Positions 10,803-23,300 of a DNA stretch of 53,580 bases are shown one piece after another. The position numbers and the translations under genes were made by a program. Each line of letters begins with the position of its first letter. Position 1 is the stretch's first letter. Under the pieces are notes generated by a model. That model saw only the letters and a program-made list of their open reading frames with translations, made no database searches and was not told the DNA's origin. Source of the DNA: Chara braunii (taxonomy: Eukaryota; Streptophyta; Charophyceae; Charales; Characeae); NCBI GenBank assembly GCA_003427395.1, contig BFEA01000365.1:1-53580 (forward strand), in the 5' to 3' direction.

Positions 10803-11412
10803 NNNNNNNNNNNNNNNNNNNNNNNNNNNNNNNNNNNNNNNNNNNNNNNNNNNNNNNNNNNNNNNNNNNNNNNNNNNNNNNNNNNNNNNNNNNNNNNNNN
10901 NNNNNNNNNNNNNNNNNNNNNNNNNNNNNNNNNNNNNNNNNNNNNNNNNNNNNNNNNNNNNNNNNNNNNNNNNNNNNNNNNNNNNNNNNNNNNNNNNNNN
11001 NNNNNNNNNNNNNNNNNNNNNNNNNNNNNNNNNNNNNNNNNNNNNNNNNNNNNNNNNNNNNNNNNNNNNNNNNNNNNNNNNNNNNNNNNNNNNNNNNNNN
11101 NNNNNNNNNNNNNNNNNNNNNNNNNNNNNNNNNNNNNNNNNNNNNNNNNNNNNNNNNNNNNNNNNNNNNNNNNNNNNNNNNNNNNNNNNNNNNNNNNNNN
11201 NNNNNNNNNNNNNNNNNNNNNNNNNNNNNNNNNNNNNNNNNNNNNNNNNNNNNNNNNNNNNNNNNNNNNNNNNNNNNNNNNNNNNNNNNNNNNNNNNNNN
11301 NNNNNNNNNNNNNNNNNNNNNNNNNNNNNNNNNNNNNNNNNNNNNNNNNNNNNNNNNNNNNNNNNNNNNNNNNNNNNNNNNNNNNNNNNNNNNNNNNNNN
11401 NNNNNNNNNNNN
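10803..11412. other. Assembly gap (610 N)
   Basis: Continuous N. Apparent ORFs crossing it are meaningless. The gap begins inside the T tail of SINE copy 3. Confidence 1.
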
Positions 11413-11499
11413 GGGAACAGGGGAGGAAAAAGGGCCTTGCACGGATATTCAAGTAAACCAATTGTGTTGTACTGCACTGGCAGTGGAATGCAGGGGGAG

Positions 11500-11805
11500 A
11501 GAAGGGTGTCCCATCATCAGGAATGCATCCAAGCCTTGCTCCTGTCCAAAGTAGGAATGCACAACGGAGGACAAAGAACAAGGGGAGTGCGTATAAACGC
11601 TGTTCCAGTCCGTATTAGGAATGCATAAGAACCCCCTTCCGTTCCAAATTAGGAATGCATATAAACCTTTTTGGCAGGTTCAAAATATAAGGAATGCATA
11701 CCAACCCTGTTCCCGATCAGATCAGGAATGCATATGGACACTCTTCCGGTTCAAATGGGGAATATATGTATACAAATCCTGTTCCAGTTCAAAAAACATA
11801 AGGCA
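11500..11805 (+). repeat. Degenerate tandem repeat, about 40-45-base unit
   Basis: The phrase 'aggaatgcatataaac' followed by 'ctgttccagttcaaa' recurs with drift at about 11519, 11552, 11608, 11651, 11690 and 11734, decaying after 11760. No coding signal. Confidence 0.7.
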
Positions 11806-11829
11806 GGGAGTCAAAACATACAGCAATTA

Positions 11830-14380
11830 AAGAGTATCACCTCTTTAGCAAGCAACATGAATCATAATAGAAACCATATAGAACTCTGTTTAGCTAGCCT
11901 GAGGGGGGTTTCTTTGGGACAAGAGCTCCTCTTTTACTATGCCTGTGCAGCGTGCTGAGTTTCTGTGTGTTCGTCTGATTGTACGATTGCTTGGGTGTGT
12001 GTGCGACCCGCCAGGAGACTTGTATCCTTGAGAGGCCTTCCAGCCTGGTACTTCCCCTACTCGCACTCTTGCAGGTTGTGGTGGGGACATAGCAGCATGC
12101 TACGGTAGTAGGCCCACGTGGATGGAAAACACTCAAGTACAGGGTAGGCAAGGCTCGCATAGGATGGAAAACACTTGCTATGCGACCAATAGTTGATAGC
12201 TTTAGAGGCTACGCAAGATTTTTCGGTAGTGCCCTTCACCGGAGGACATCAGAGACTGGAATGATATTCCTCGCCCAAAGGAAGAGAAGGTACCAGTACC
12301 GTGGGAGGCTGAACGAGCACCCTGGAAACCCACCGTCCAAGGAGGCAGCAGTCCCGTATATCCTCCCGCAGGAGCAAAGCAAAGAGCTCCTCCTCGTTTT
12401 GCTATGTGCTGTGTGCACGTTTGGTGTCACTTTTTGCTGAAGTGACCACTTCCGTAAGGCAAATGCATGGGGTCGTGCGCGAATCAATGATTGATCGATT
12501 GGATAATACGAGAAACTTGTCCATACCCCATCCATAACACGAAATAATTTATATACGGAACAAGATACAACCGGTTAAAACAAACGGTTCATCGATTCAA
12601 CTGTCACAGCTCTCTTTACTTTTTTCGTTTCCATGCAAGCAAGCATATCTTTGTCAGGCAGCCCACTGACCTATAACGGCTGCGGCACAAATTTTAGTTT
12701 CTTCTTTTCTTTGCTACCATGGCTGTCACCACAACTCCAAAACTGGATTTTGGGGGAATTAACTATTTTCCCCCTCCAACCCCCAAGAACGTAACCTCTG
12801 CGTCCCCGGGATAGATCTCCGACGATCTATTTATGGCACTCCACTCTTTGTCATTGAAAACAACCACATACATTCCGCCCACATGCCGGTCATACGCCGT
12901 CCGCAGACCATGGTTTCATCCGCACACACCCAAGGTAATTCTTCTTTTGATTCGAAACTCCACATACTCGCCTTCGGGGGTATTACCTCGGATGTATCAT
13001 TGTCTCTTCTCCTGGCATCCTGTCAGGATCATATGCCCATGGCCGGCCTCTTTCACCTTCAGTCATCTTCTTCTTCTCTCTTCTCCGCCTCAACCGCTTT
13101 ACCCTTCTGCTTCATCTCCCCACTGCCTCTACCCCGTTGTAATGTACCCTTCTGCATTAATTTCTACCAGTGCATTCATTGCATGTGGTCTTGAAGTCGT
13201 GTCTTGTCAACGTCATTGATATCAACAAGAACAACGCATGCCACATAACCGCACATAGATTACAGCCCTCGCAGTCTGCACAATACACATCCCCATCCTC
13301 CTTGCTATCTTCTCGTCATCCAGAAGCTGCTGTATGTATATTCTCCTTGATTTGACCCGGTCATTGGATGGTATAATCTCCTCCTTGCTGTCTTCTCCTC
13401 ATCCCCATCAATTTCTACCAGTGCATCGTATGTATTCTATTTCGTCTTAAATTTCAACCAGTCACTCCTCATGCATATATTATATTTTCTCTCAGATTTG
13501 ACCCGGCCATTGAATGGTATAATATCCTCGACGTTGGGCACTCCCCACCACAACCGAGCCCTTTCTTTCAAAGGCCCAGTCCCAATACAAGCGAGTCCTT
13601 TCATTCGAAGGCCCAGTCCCACCACAAGTAAGCATTTTGTGGCAATGTTAGAAAGCATGTTCAACCAGGCAAACTGCAGTTGCAAGTAGCAGCCAGCGAG
13701 AGTAGCCACAAAATCGCTACTCGTCTCCGATCGGGTATTACGTACTCTTCTTCATTCGAGTCCAACATCTGGTAATACATCTCGACGGCTCTTTTACATC
13801 TGGGACAAATTTCCAAAGCCTTGCGATTCTTGCCTGGCCTAATAATTAAAATCACTCAAAGTTCTGCACCAAAGGAAAAAAAACTACCACGTCCACTATG
13901 CATCGGACTGTACATATCCTTGATACTCGTCTTTGTTCCTTTCACATACTCGCACTAAGAATTCCCTGAATGAATCTGCCCGCAATTACGCCCGATGAAC
14001 ATAGTCACACGAACACTTTCCTATGCCCGCGCTGGAGCTAGCGTGCATCTGACTGTAATCACCATCAAGAGCTGAACCCCGCGAGTACCCGCGCGCTAGC
14101 GTGCATCTGACTGTAATCACGTTCAGAGATGAGTCGAAAAAAGTCCACTTGAATATATGCCGCCGGTCAAGTTTCTAATTCACATCCTTCGGGTCTACAA
14201 CTGCCACTGTTTTTCATTCAGCGATGATAGCGTTGACCGATTTTCAGGTGAAATACTTCGATCCTTCATTTTTCATTAATCGCTACCACATGGTACGATA
14301 TGAATCTCACAATCTCAAAAAGTTCATTGAATTAGAATCACACTTCACAGCAAATATCAACCCCATCCCCACCCCTTCTC
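11830..14380. other. Intergenic, minor local duplications only
   Basis: I see no convincing gene. Short duplications are present: 'ggatggaaaacact' at 12120 and 12162; a segment around 'tttgacccggtcattg' at 13350 and 13497; 'aaggcccagtccca' at 13580 and 13608; and 'gctagcgtgcatctgactg' at 14037 and 14095 (58-base period). The 128-codon ORF at 12833-13219 has no recognisable motif. Confidence 0.4.
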
Positions 14381-14384
14381 TGTC

Positions 14385-14427
14385 TCTCTCTCCCCCTCTC
14401 ATACACATGCATGCACACATCTCTCTC

Positions 14428-14463
<36 letters not shown>

Positions 14464-14515
14464 TATGCATGCACTCTCTCTCTCTCTCTCTCTCATGCAT
14501 ACACAACGCACACAC
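14385..14515 (+). repeat. (TC)n and (CA)n microsatellite cluster
   Basis: Alternating CT and CA runs with ATGCATGCA spacers. This explains the Ser/Leu/His-rich ORFs on both strands here. Confidence 0.9.
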
Positions 14516-14705
14516 CAACCACGTACACGCACAGAGACGCAGACACAACCAGGTTGTATATCTCTGGCAGTTCTATTTCAAGCACCCTCACATCCACTTT
14601 TCTCTTTCCTCACTCAGGCAGCGTACATACATTCGACAGTGTCATTTCCACCAACGCCACGTCCACTTTTATGTCCCGATCTTCCCTTTCTCTTGCACTT
14701 GAGCG

Positions 14706-15435
14706 CAAGTTTCCGCCCTCTGCTTCCCTTCAGACCAGGTTTCTACCCTTGCTTCCCTTCATTCTACATTCTTGCAAGCTTCACCTGACTAGATCGCCCG
14801 GTCATCATAGCTGCATATGGCGCAACTTTCAGTCTAGATGCATTGATTATGACCGAGCAGAGGAATGTGCTAATATGATATCAACGAGTAGTTTATGTAC
14901 TCTTTTATTTTTGGGTGGTTGGTTGCCCATCATGAATATGGCTATTCTTTATTGGATTCCGGGCTCGATTTGGTTCAGTATAAAGGTCGAAGGCCTTCTG
15001 TTTTTATATATTTGCGTTCGTGCAGCATTTCCACGATATCGTTATGATCAAATGAGACTTGGCTGGAAAGTCTCCTTGCCTTTATCATTACCATGGATAT
15101 GTCGGGGAAAGACGATACGTCAGGTAATTACTTTTCTCGTTTTCCCTGTACCGTAACGAATCCAGTGGCTAACATTTCAAAATGAGAATTCAAATCGACT
15201 TTATGAATTCATGCACACGTACCGTATTTCCCCGACATAGCGTATTTCCTCTGCTCGGTCATAATAAATCGCTGTATCGAGACTGAAATTTCGGCCATGT
15301 GCAGCTATGATGGCCGGCCGATCTAGTCAGGTGAAGATTGCAAGAACGTGTGGAATAAAGGGAAGTAAAGGCAGAAACCCCATCTGAAATCGAATAGAAA
15401 AGAAAATGACTGAAGGGAAGCAAAGGGCAGAAACA
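14706..15435. mobile_element. Long inverted-repeat (foldback) element IR-1
   Basis: The left arm (about 14706-14872, continuing at 15096-15121) is repeated in inverse at about 15218-15435. Landmarks appear in reverse order on the right: 'tgaccgagcagaggaa', 'catcatagctgca', 'cttcacctgactagatcg', 'ctgcttcccttcag'. In the right arm the sequence runs straight from 'ccccgacata' into 'tttcctctgctcgg'. In the left arm the equivalent point is split by a 223-base insertion of mitochondrial origin. No transposase is visible. Confidence 0.75.
14873..15095 (+). pseudogene. nad1: NUMT: nuclear fragment of mitochondrial nad1
   Basis: The plus frame reads [25 protein letters not shown] and [17 protein letters not shown], then LPLSL. 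These are hallmark segments of NADH dehydrogenase subunit 1 (ND1), a membrane subunit of respiratory complex I. About 75 of roughly 325 residues are present, with no start and no C-terminus, so it is a dead fragment. From memory of plant ND1, a leucine is missing between Q and M of YDQLMRLG and a Trp has become Cys. The fragment sits in the left arm of the inverted repeat, whose right arm lacks it, so it arrived after the arms formed. Confidence 0.8.
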
Positions 15436-15501
15436 TGACAGTTAAATTCCTCTGGAGGAGCTGCGTGACAGTTGCTTCACGGACAGGCGAGGCCAAGGAT
15501 A

Positions 15502-16030
15502 ATTTTGCAAAATACCCCCATGAGTTGAGATATATGTCAATATGCCCCAGAAAGATGTGGGTAGAGCGGACTGCACATCTTCCCAAAAACATAAAACTGT
15601 GAAATACCACTCCTGTCGGCGGCACCCCCATCTTTGTAAAGTACTCAACTTTTCCAAAGCATGTTTGCAAAAGGCCCAAACGGGGGGTCCAACCGGGTAC
15701 TACCATAAAGTTGGGTATTACTTCAGAAATTTGGATATTACCATAAAATTGTGAAATACCGCCTGTCGGTTGGACCCCCCCCCATCTTTGCGGTATACCT
15801 CCACAAGGTATTATTACCCAGCTTTGTTCAGTACTCCCCCAACTCGCCAACTTTTCCAACGCATGGTTGCAAAAGGGCCAAACGGCGAGGTCTCATTTTG
15901 CGAATTCGCACACCTTCCTGACGACGGGGGCATAACACACATTTCGGCCCAAAAGGACATTCCACTCTACCCACATCTTTCAGGGGTATTTTGGCATACA
16001 TCTCAATTTACGGGGATCCTTCGCAAATTC
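15502..16030. mobile_element. Inverted-repeat element IR-2
   Basis: The left arm, about 15502-15575 ('aaaataccccc', 'gttgagatatatg', 'cagaaagatgtgggtagag'), is inverted at about 15955-16030 ('ctctacccacatctttcag', 'catacatctcaattta'). Inside, a segment ('tgtgaaatacc' ... 'ccatctttg' ... 'caacttttccaa' ... 'gcaaaagg') is present twice in direct order, at about 15598 and 15751. The element is non-coding, and the 178-codon minus ORF is explained by the repeats. Confidence 0.65.
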
Positions 16031-16414
16031 TCCCTTTCGATTGTTATTATTACCTACTTTATTTATAATTATTCCCTTTTATTTTTTCTGTCCTCCATAT
16101 CAAACTGAGAACGAAGAGATGCATTCGCCGCACTGCTCGCCAGACGTACAACACGAGAACGAAACTTCCACTAGAACATGAGAGATTGCAGCACCATCAT
16201 TCTATTTTTGTGCGTTTGTCGCCTAGTGCGGCGAAGCCCCAAATCTTCCATATGTGCTTTCCCCGTCGATAAGCGGACGATTGACAACGAGCTACTTTTT
16301 TTAAGCCAGCTCTCCGATCCATCCAGTTCCTTGTAAATCGATCAATGTGGCTCATTCATGCAAGACACGCGGCATTATCACAGTGACCGTCATCTTACAT
16401 TGCACATGCAGCCA

Positions 16415-16514
16415 GGGGCTAGGTCCCACTTGCACGAATTAAGAGATACTGACCGTAGATAGCAAAGATCAACGGCCGAAAATCTCCTAATTTGCGCAAG
16501 TGGGACCTTGCCCC
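16415..16514. mobile_element. Small foldback element with 33-base arms
   Basis: Arms at 16415-16447 and 16482-16514 are inverted copies ('aggtcccacttgc' / 'gcaagtgggacct') with about four mismatches and a 34-base loop. It is non-coding and MITE-like. Confidence 0.75.
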
Positions 16515-17312
16515 AGATATCAACACATGGCCCCATCATATACATACACGGCCCATCCCACTGCAAGTCACGTGAACGCTCACATCCATTCGCTTGTTGA
16601 CACACATCACGCTCAAGACCTCTACCATACAACGTACGAAATCACGCGCATCACATGCACATCCCGTTCTACCAAGGAAGTGTCATAAATGCATCACACC
16701 CCGACTGAAGTCGATAAGATGTCTGGAAAGTCGTACAGTACTGGTCGCAAGCAATCATTCATTCAAATCAACAAGGGTCCAAGAAGGGTGCCTTATACAA
16801 AGGGAAATCAAGAAAGGGTCCAAGAGGGGTGCAAAAATCACGCGCAATGAGAGCTCCGATTAATCGCCTTCCCGAGTCAAACAAGATTACATAACTTCCC
16901 TGCACGTCGTGGGGCTAGCTAGATCACATTCTCGCATTCCTACCCCTTTCTCCTCATCCTCCGCGGCCGATGCAAATCTACCAGTTGGTGAAGAATTACT
17001 GCAGCACGACAACAAAAATACCCCCTCCTCTCAGCAATGCGCGCAAACCCCCCGCCAAAACCCGCTCAAAAAGGGCTTCGGCTTCGACTCAAAAACGCTT
17101 AACGAAACATCCCGCCCGCCGCTGCCACGTCGTCTACCACCCTGATCGAAAACATGCCCGACTTCAGACACTCCCAAGAGCTGATCCCCACCACCTCCCC
17201 TCCTCTATGGGAGACACATTAAAGTGCACCGTTCCTTCCCCCACTCTCTCGCACTCCCCCGCCCGCTTCCTTACACGTCCATCCGGGGTTTTGGTCCACT
17301 CGCACTCAACAC

Positions 17313-20300
17313 TTAGTCCACATCTTGCATGGCCTGCACCTCCGACTCCGTAAACTTGCCCTTCTCTCCCTTGGCGTCTCTGGTCCTTCCTTTGCCCTTC
17401 CTCTCCAGAAGAGCCTTCCTGTCCTTGTCCAGTTTCAGCTTTGTAATGACAACCTTCGACGGATGAATACCCACATTGACAGTGGCACCTGCACCAATGA
17501 GAGAGACGACAACAAAACACCGCAATGCAAAAGTGAGCCATGTGTGCAACAACTCGTCTAACAGATCGACCTGCAGCTCCAGCAAACACGATCATATCAA
17601 TCGTTCCTAAACGCGAAATTTCACTACACAGGCCATTCACTGCGCAATCACGTCACCCATTCCTCGACGTGACAGTTCGCTTCACAAGCCATCTCTATGA
17701 TGTACCGCGATACATTTCGACCGCGGCAATGTCTCAACCGACCTACATAAAACCCTTGGCCTCCGTTCGATTGACCGACGTTCTCAAGTGGCAAATGAGT
17801 TTCTCATAACATCGAAGCTCCCGTTCTATAAGCCGTAATTTCAGGATCCGTTGAAAAGCCGTGAAAGGAGGATACACCGACGATTCGCAAGCAGGTCCGA
17901 AGACCTAGCGTCATCCGCCAATCGTTACGTTCCTTCCTCTCTCTCTCTCTCTCTCTCACGCACACACACACACACGTTCTCAAGTGGCAAATGACTTTCT
18001 CGTAACATCAAAGCTCCCGTTCTATAAGCCGCAATTTCAGGATCCGTTGAAAAGCCGTGAAAGGCGGACACACCGACGATTCGCAAGTCCGAAGACCTAG
18101 CGTCATCCGCCAGTCGTTACGTTCCTTCGTCTCTCTCTCTCTCTCTCTCTCTCTCTCACGCACACACACACACACAAACCCACACACACATGCTCTCTCC
18201 TTGTCCTCAGCCATTTCCGTTGGGCAGCGGAGTGCTCAACTGTCGGCATCCATGGTTACACAACTCATGATGCGGATCACGCACAGGACCACCCGCACAA
18301 ACGTGAAAGAAGACCCGGCAAGGCTTACTACACTACCTTCACAACGTGCAGAGGGTCCAAGAGAGCAGAAGCAATGAAAAACAATAGAATGCCGAAAAGA
18401 AACGTCATCCTTCTTCCCTGAACAGAACGTACAGTCAGTTTCGTTGCATCTGGACAGAGGTGATCCAAATACGTCTGGAATGACAGTACGCTGTATCCGA
18501 AAGAAGACGATAAACATCGCACGTTCCAGCAGCACTCCGATTCAATTGAGCGAAGCTCGCCATTAACCTTCCCCCGCGCGATCCGAAGACGCGGATTATC
18601 CACACCGGAGGACGGGAGAAATATAGAGAGAGAAAAGGTGGCGGAAGGAGTGTGAAGCTCACCGTTAACCTTCTCGCGCGTGATCCGCTCAACGTGAATA
18701 ACCCACTTCTTCCTGTAGACTTGCACAACCTTGCCGTCTCTTCCCTTGAAAGTGCCCCTCACGACGGAGACCTCATCATCCTTCCTGATGGGAACAGACC
18801 GCACCTGCACAGCCGACGAATTCCAACAAGTTGTGAGCGATAGCAAGCAGGGGAAAACCCTGACTATTATCCAACGAATTGTGAGCGATAGGAAGCAGGG
18901 GAAAACCCTGGACCGTTATTCGCTGTGTCTTTCTTTGAAAACGAACTACCAAACTCCGTGCACATCCTCCCATCTAAACACCATAGAACTCATCAAGAAA
19001 GACATCACGAACAAACAGTAAATCCGGGCAGTACTAGCTGAAATAGGAACTACCGTCTTCCCCCAAATAGAACGCCCGGTCACAATATAGCTGTATTCGA
19101 GGCAATTCATTGTGAAGGTGCACTGTACTCGGGTAAGGGTGCTAGGGTATCCCATCTGATTGTGCGTTTCGGCGCTCTCACTCCTGCGTTGTGTTAGCAA
19201 TGTTACTTCCGTCCGCGTTCTCGTCACGTCCGTCTTCCATTCTCGCCCACTATAATTTCACCTCCCAAATGCATAAGCAGTCTGGCGAGCGCCCGCTAGA
19301 ATTTCATCTCCTAGAAGATGAAATTCTAGGAGATGTCTAGCGGGCGGTCGCCAGACTTCTGCATTTTGCATCTAGGAGATGAAATTCTCCTACATTAAAT
19401 TCTAGGAGATGGCTAGCGGGCGCTCGCCAGACATCTCCTAGAAGATGAAATTCTAGTCTGGCGAGCGCCCGCAAAATTCTATGTCTAGAAGGGGAGCTCC
19501 AGTCCCACATAGACCTCCATGCAACAAACAGAGGCTCGCTTCTACATGACGTATTCAAACAACAGGGCGATACATCTGAAAAGAATTGCAATTCAGAAGC
19601 CAACATCGGACCATCACAGCACATTATAGCAGACTGCGGCGAGAGATCGATAGCAAGCCCTTGAGGAGGTGGAAAAAGTGCGCATGGAGGGAAGAGGAGA
19701 GGAAAGGGGAAAAGAGGGGAAGGAGAGGGAGGTGGAGAGGGATGGGGGTGGGAAGGAGGAGAAGGGAAAGGAGGGAAGCGGACGCAAGGAAGGGCAGAAA
19801 GAGAGGGGAAGGGGGAGAGGGGAAGGAGGAGAGGGGAAGGAGGAGAGGGGAAGGAGGAGAGGGGACGGAAGGGAGGGGAGGATAGGATGAGAGATGATTA
19901 GTAAACGCAATGGATTGACAGGAAGAGAAATGAGATGTCAAAAGATACATAGCGGTCCCCCAAAACAAACCCTAACACACAGTGCCAATTTGGCGGGAAA
20001 ACAGTGACAATTTGGCGGGAAAAAATCGGAAGACCTCAGACACTAAAAGTGGTCCCTACACGTTACAAGATAAAATAACACGTGTCACGTTCACGACGCT
20101 GACAAATGCTTTCAAATGCTAAGGTGAGTCATTGCAGCGGTGATGAGCTCATCTCCTCTTCTTACTAGCGATAAGCAGATTCACACGCACGCATTTACGG
20201 ACCAGTGGAGGAAGACGGTACTCGGAGACAAAAGCCGGCCCACAACATCCAAGCACAAGCAAGAAAGTTTGTGCAGAAAGAACAGAGGGAGCTCTACAAC

Positions 20301-23300
20301 AGGTCACAGTTACGCATCCGTCGGCCTACCGTCTCTCCCACCCGAATAGGACCCATGCATGCTCATTAATTACAGGTACCACGATGGGGCAGACTCATTC
20401 TTGACACAGCAGTCAAGAAACAGTTTCGTTAGGAAAATTAGGGTTTGCCGTACTGGCGCTTTGCCGTGAAACTAGCCATTTCCACCCAGACACAACGTAC
20501 GGTCATTACTGCTGTGCATCTAGACTCAAACTTGCTCCGCATACAGCTTCAATGAACGTGCGTTATATTCCGGTGAAGACGGGTCACATAGGGCTTTTCC
20601 CGACGACAAAAGAAACTTCTTGCGAGGGCTTGAATATTATAAACCCTTCCTCTTCCTTAACGACACCGCACCGGAGTACGACAACGAGCATCACTGCAGC
20701 TGCATCCGGACCGAAAACAGTTCCAAATACAGTCACATTGACATTCGTTCTTCCGAAGGCGACGAATTGCAGCTTTGCACAATTCAGCCGCTCACAAGAG
20801 TTGTCAATTTCAGCATTCCAGACAAGCTTCTACTGAACCTCGACACAAAATATGAAGAACCCTAATAAGACAAGAGCCGACAGCGAACTAGACTCGTGCC
20901 CAACCTCATATACCTACCTGCTCTTCAACAAAAGAGCCGCCCTTACAACGAAAGTTGGGCACATAATACCATCCGACCAACCCACACACACACAAGAACC
21001 ATAAATGCGTGAAAATGAACCTACCCCTCAGGAAAGAGATAGCCAATCCAGATCCTTTGGGCATTTAACTTCGCGTCTGGGCACTTAAAGAAACAGTGGG
21101 TTTTCTCCTGGAACTCACTTCCGTCGGACTTTGTTCATCAGCTACCACGGGAGCGGCGAGCTCATGAAAACGAGCCTAACACATTGAGGAAAGAGATAGC
21201 CAATCCAGATCCTTTCGACATTTAACTCCGCCGTTCTTGGGCGTAATTCCGGCCTTCTTTAAGCCGAAATCGTCAGTCAGGGATTACTCTGGGCTCCAGG
21301 CAAGAGGACAGGACGATTTCGATCCCCAAAACGCCGAAATTGCAATCGGGAAGGTCGAAGTTCAAATTCCCAAGTCGTTCTTATTCGATCACCAGTGCTA
21401 AGGAGATCGGCCACTCTGCGGATATTACATGTCGTCATCCATAGCAACCAATATCTCTGCTAGAGACCTGAATAGAAACAGCGAAATTGTCAAACAGGCG
21501 ATGGTTTTTCTCGAGTAACCCACTTACATTGTACTTGTTCCTCAACTCCGACGAAAGCGGCGAGCTCATGAAAATGCGCCTAACACTGGAAGGCGCCGTG
21601 AAGTACGCCTTCCGCGCCTTCCGGCGGGAAGAGCTGACGCCTGCACACACACAACCACAACAATAAAATGGCACAGTTAGGTTTTACCGTTCGCGGATTA
21701 TTACCATTCGAGCATCCAATCTCCTCACATGCATTCTTTCATTGAAAATCTCTAGACCATTCCAAGCAGACTCATAACTTTCCTAACATAGAATGTTACC
21801 AAATATTTATTGAAATCCGATCATCCACTCAAAATCCTTCCAGTAATTAGTGCCATCGACAGATTAGTGAAATCCGATCATCGAGTCAAAATCCCTCCAT
21901 TACTTAGTGCCATCGACCATCGCGATTGTTCTCCTTCTTCCCTCCTGCTAATTAGGGTTAAGGACTTTCTTTCCACCTCCCTGCTTACAACCCTCCAAGC
22001 ACGACTCTCCACACCTTCCGCCTTTGCCAGTCCATTCGCCGAACCACGCTCTATCTCCGTTTCCTTTCTTGCCACGAAACACTTAAAGACCATTTCACGC
22101 TCATTTTGGCAATCCTTACCCTGGCCAACCGCCCCCCCCCTCTCAAATCAAAATGCACCCCACCTTCCACACCCCCTTGTGTTCCTGGTCCTTTCTCGCG
22201 CACACGAATATCACCCCACACGCTTCATGCCAAACTCCGCTCCTCCGACACTCGTTATCCCCACCAAAATCCCCCTCTCAAGCCCATGCACGGCCTCACC
22301 AAATACCCCCTCCACACGCTCCATCCTGACCCGGGCTTTGACACTGACGTTCACCTCGCCAAAAGCCCCCTCTCTCAAATGCGTTACCTTTCCCAACCCC
22401 TTTAGTTGCTGGTTCGCTCTAGCACCACACCCCACTACCACCTTACACACTCCATGCCTACCCTATTTGCGCAACGATGTCTAACACACTCCGCACACAC
22501 GCAGATTACCACCCCAACCGCACCGGTCGCATCTCTCCCCTGGCCGCCCCACTTCCCCCGACCACATATGCCCCTTGTTCATCACTGCTTCGACGTCTCG
22601 TCGTCAGCCCCACCCACCGACACTCCTTCCGCTATCCTCCCCCCCCCCAACTTCACGAGGAAAAACCTCCGCTATCCTCCCTTCTCGCAGCTCGTTTGCT
22701 TCCTTGCCCATCCACCGCCCCAAGGCTTGAAGAGAACAACGACACAGATGTCGACGCCCCTTCCTGCGTGAAAGACATACAACTGCTCCCTCATTATCAG
22801 AGAACACAAGGACACACATTTTGCTCTCATGCTCCCAAATAAATGGGCACTTCAGCAGCTCCCTAGGAATCCCCGAATCCCTTCCATCAGCCCATAAACC
22901 CCTTATCAACACCACCAATCCGCACCGATCACCCCTCCCGATTCCTACTTCAGCACCCTAGCTACTTCAAATCCTGTTCTCGTTTCTCTCACACATCCCC
23001 CATTACAGCACCCCATAAATTTTGTTTTTTTCAGCCAACAACTCATAAATTACCCCCGCCCGCTTATTTTCCTCAAGCTCACAACCCTAAAATCCCATAC
23101 CGCAACTTTCCACAACCCCTCTCTTTTTATCCTCTCCCCTCCCCTCCCTCATTTCATTATCACCTACACACTCCATACACAGCCTGCTTAACAAACATCG
23201 ACTCCTAACGATCGATTACCACCCACATCGACGTCACCCTCCCTTCAATGCCCTCTCCGTCCCGATCGCCTCTGACCGTAAGGCGCTTTAAATCTCCCAT

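Noticed and set aside
10653-11628. Long ORFs on both strands across 10.7-11.6 kb
   Set aside because: They are open only because the 610-base N gap is translated as X.
14224-15156. 310-codon plus-strand ORF
   Set aside because: It runs through microsatellites, one inverted-repeat arm and the nad1 insertion. Only the nad1 part is real protein sequence, and it is a fragment.
19586-19968. Glu/Lys/Arg- and Pro/Ser/Leu-rich ORFs on opposite strands
   Set aside because: Both come from the polypurine tract.
21120-21150. Minus-strand 'ctgatgaac...cgacggaag' as a hammerhead core
   Set aside because: The GAAA box is mutated to GGAAG and the flanking stems do not pair.
21810-22484. 224-codon plus-strand ORF in RPL26 intron 1
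   Set aside because: Pro/Ser/Thr-rich low-complexity translation of a C-rich stretch, starting in a tandem duplication.
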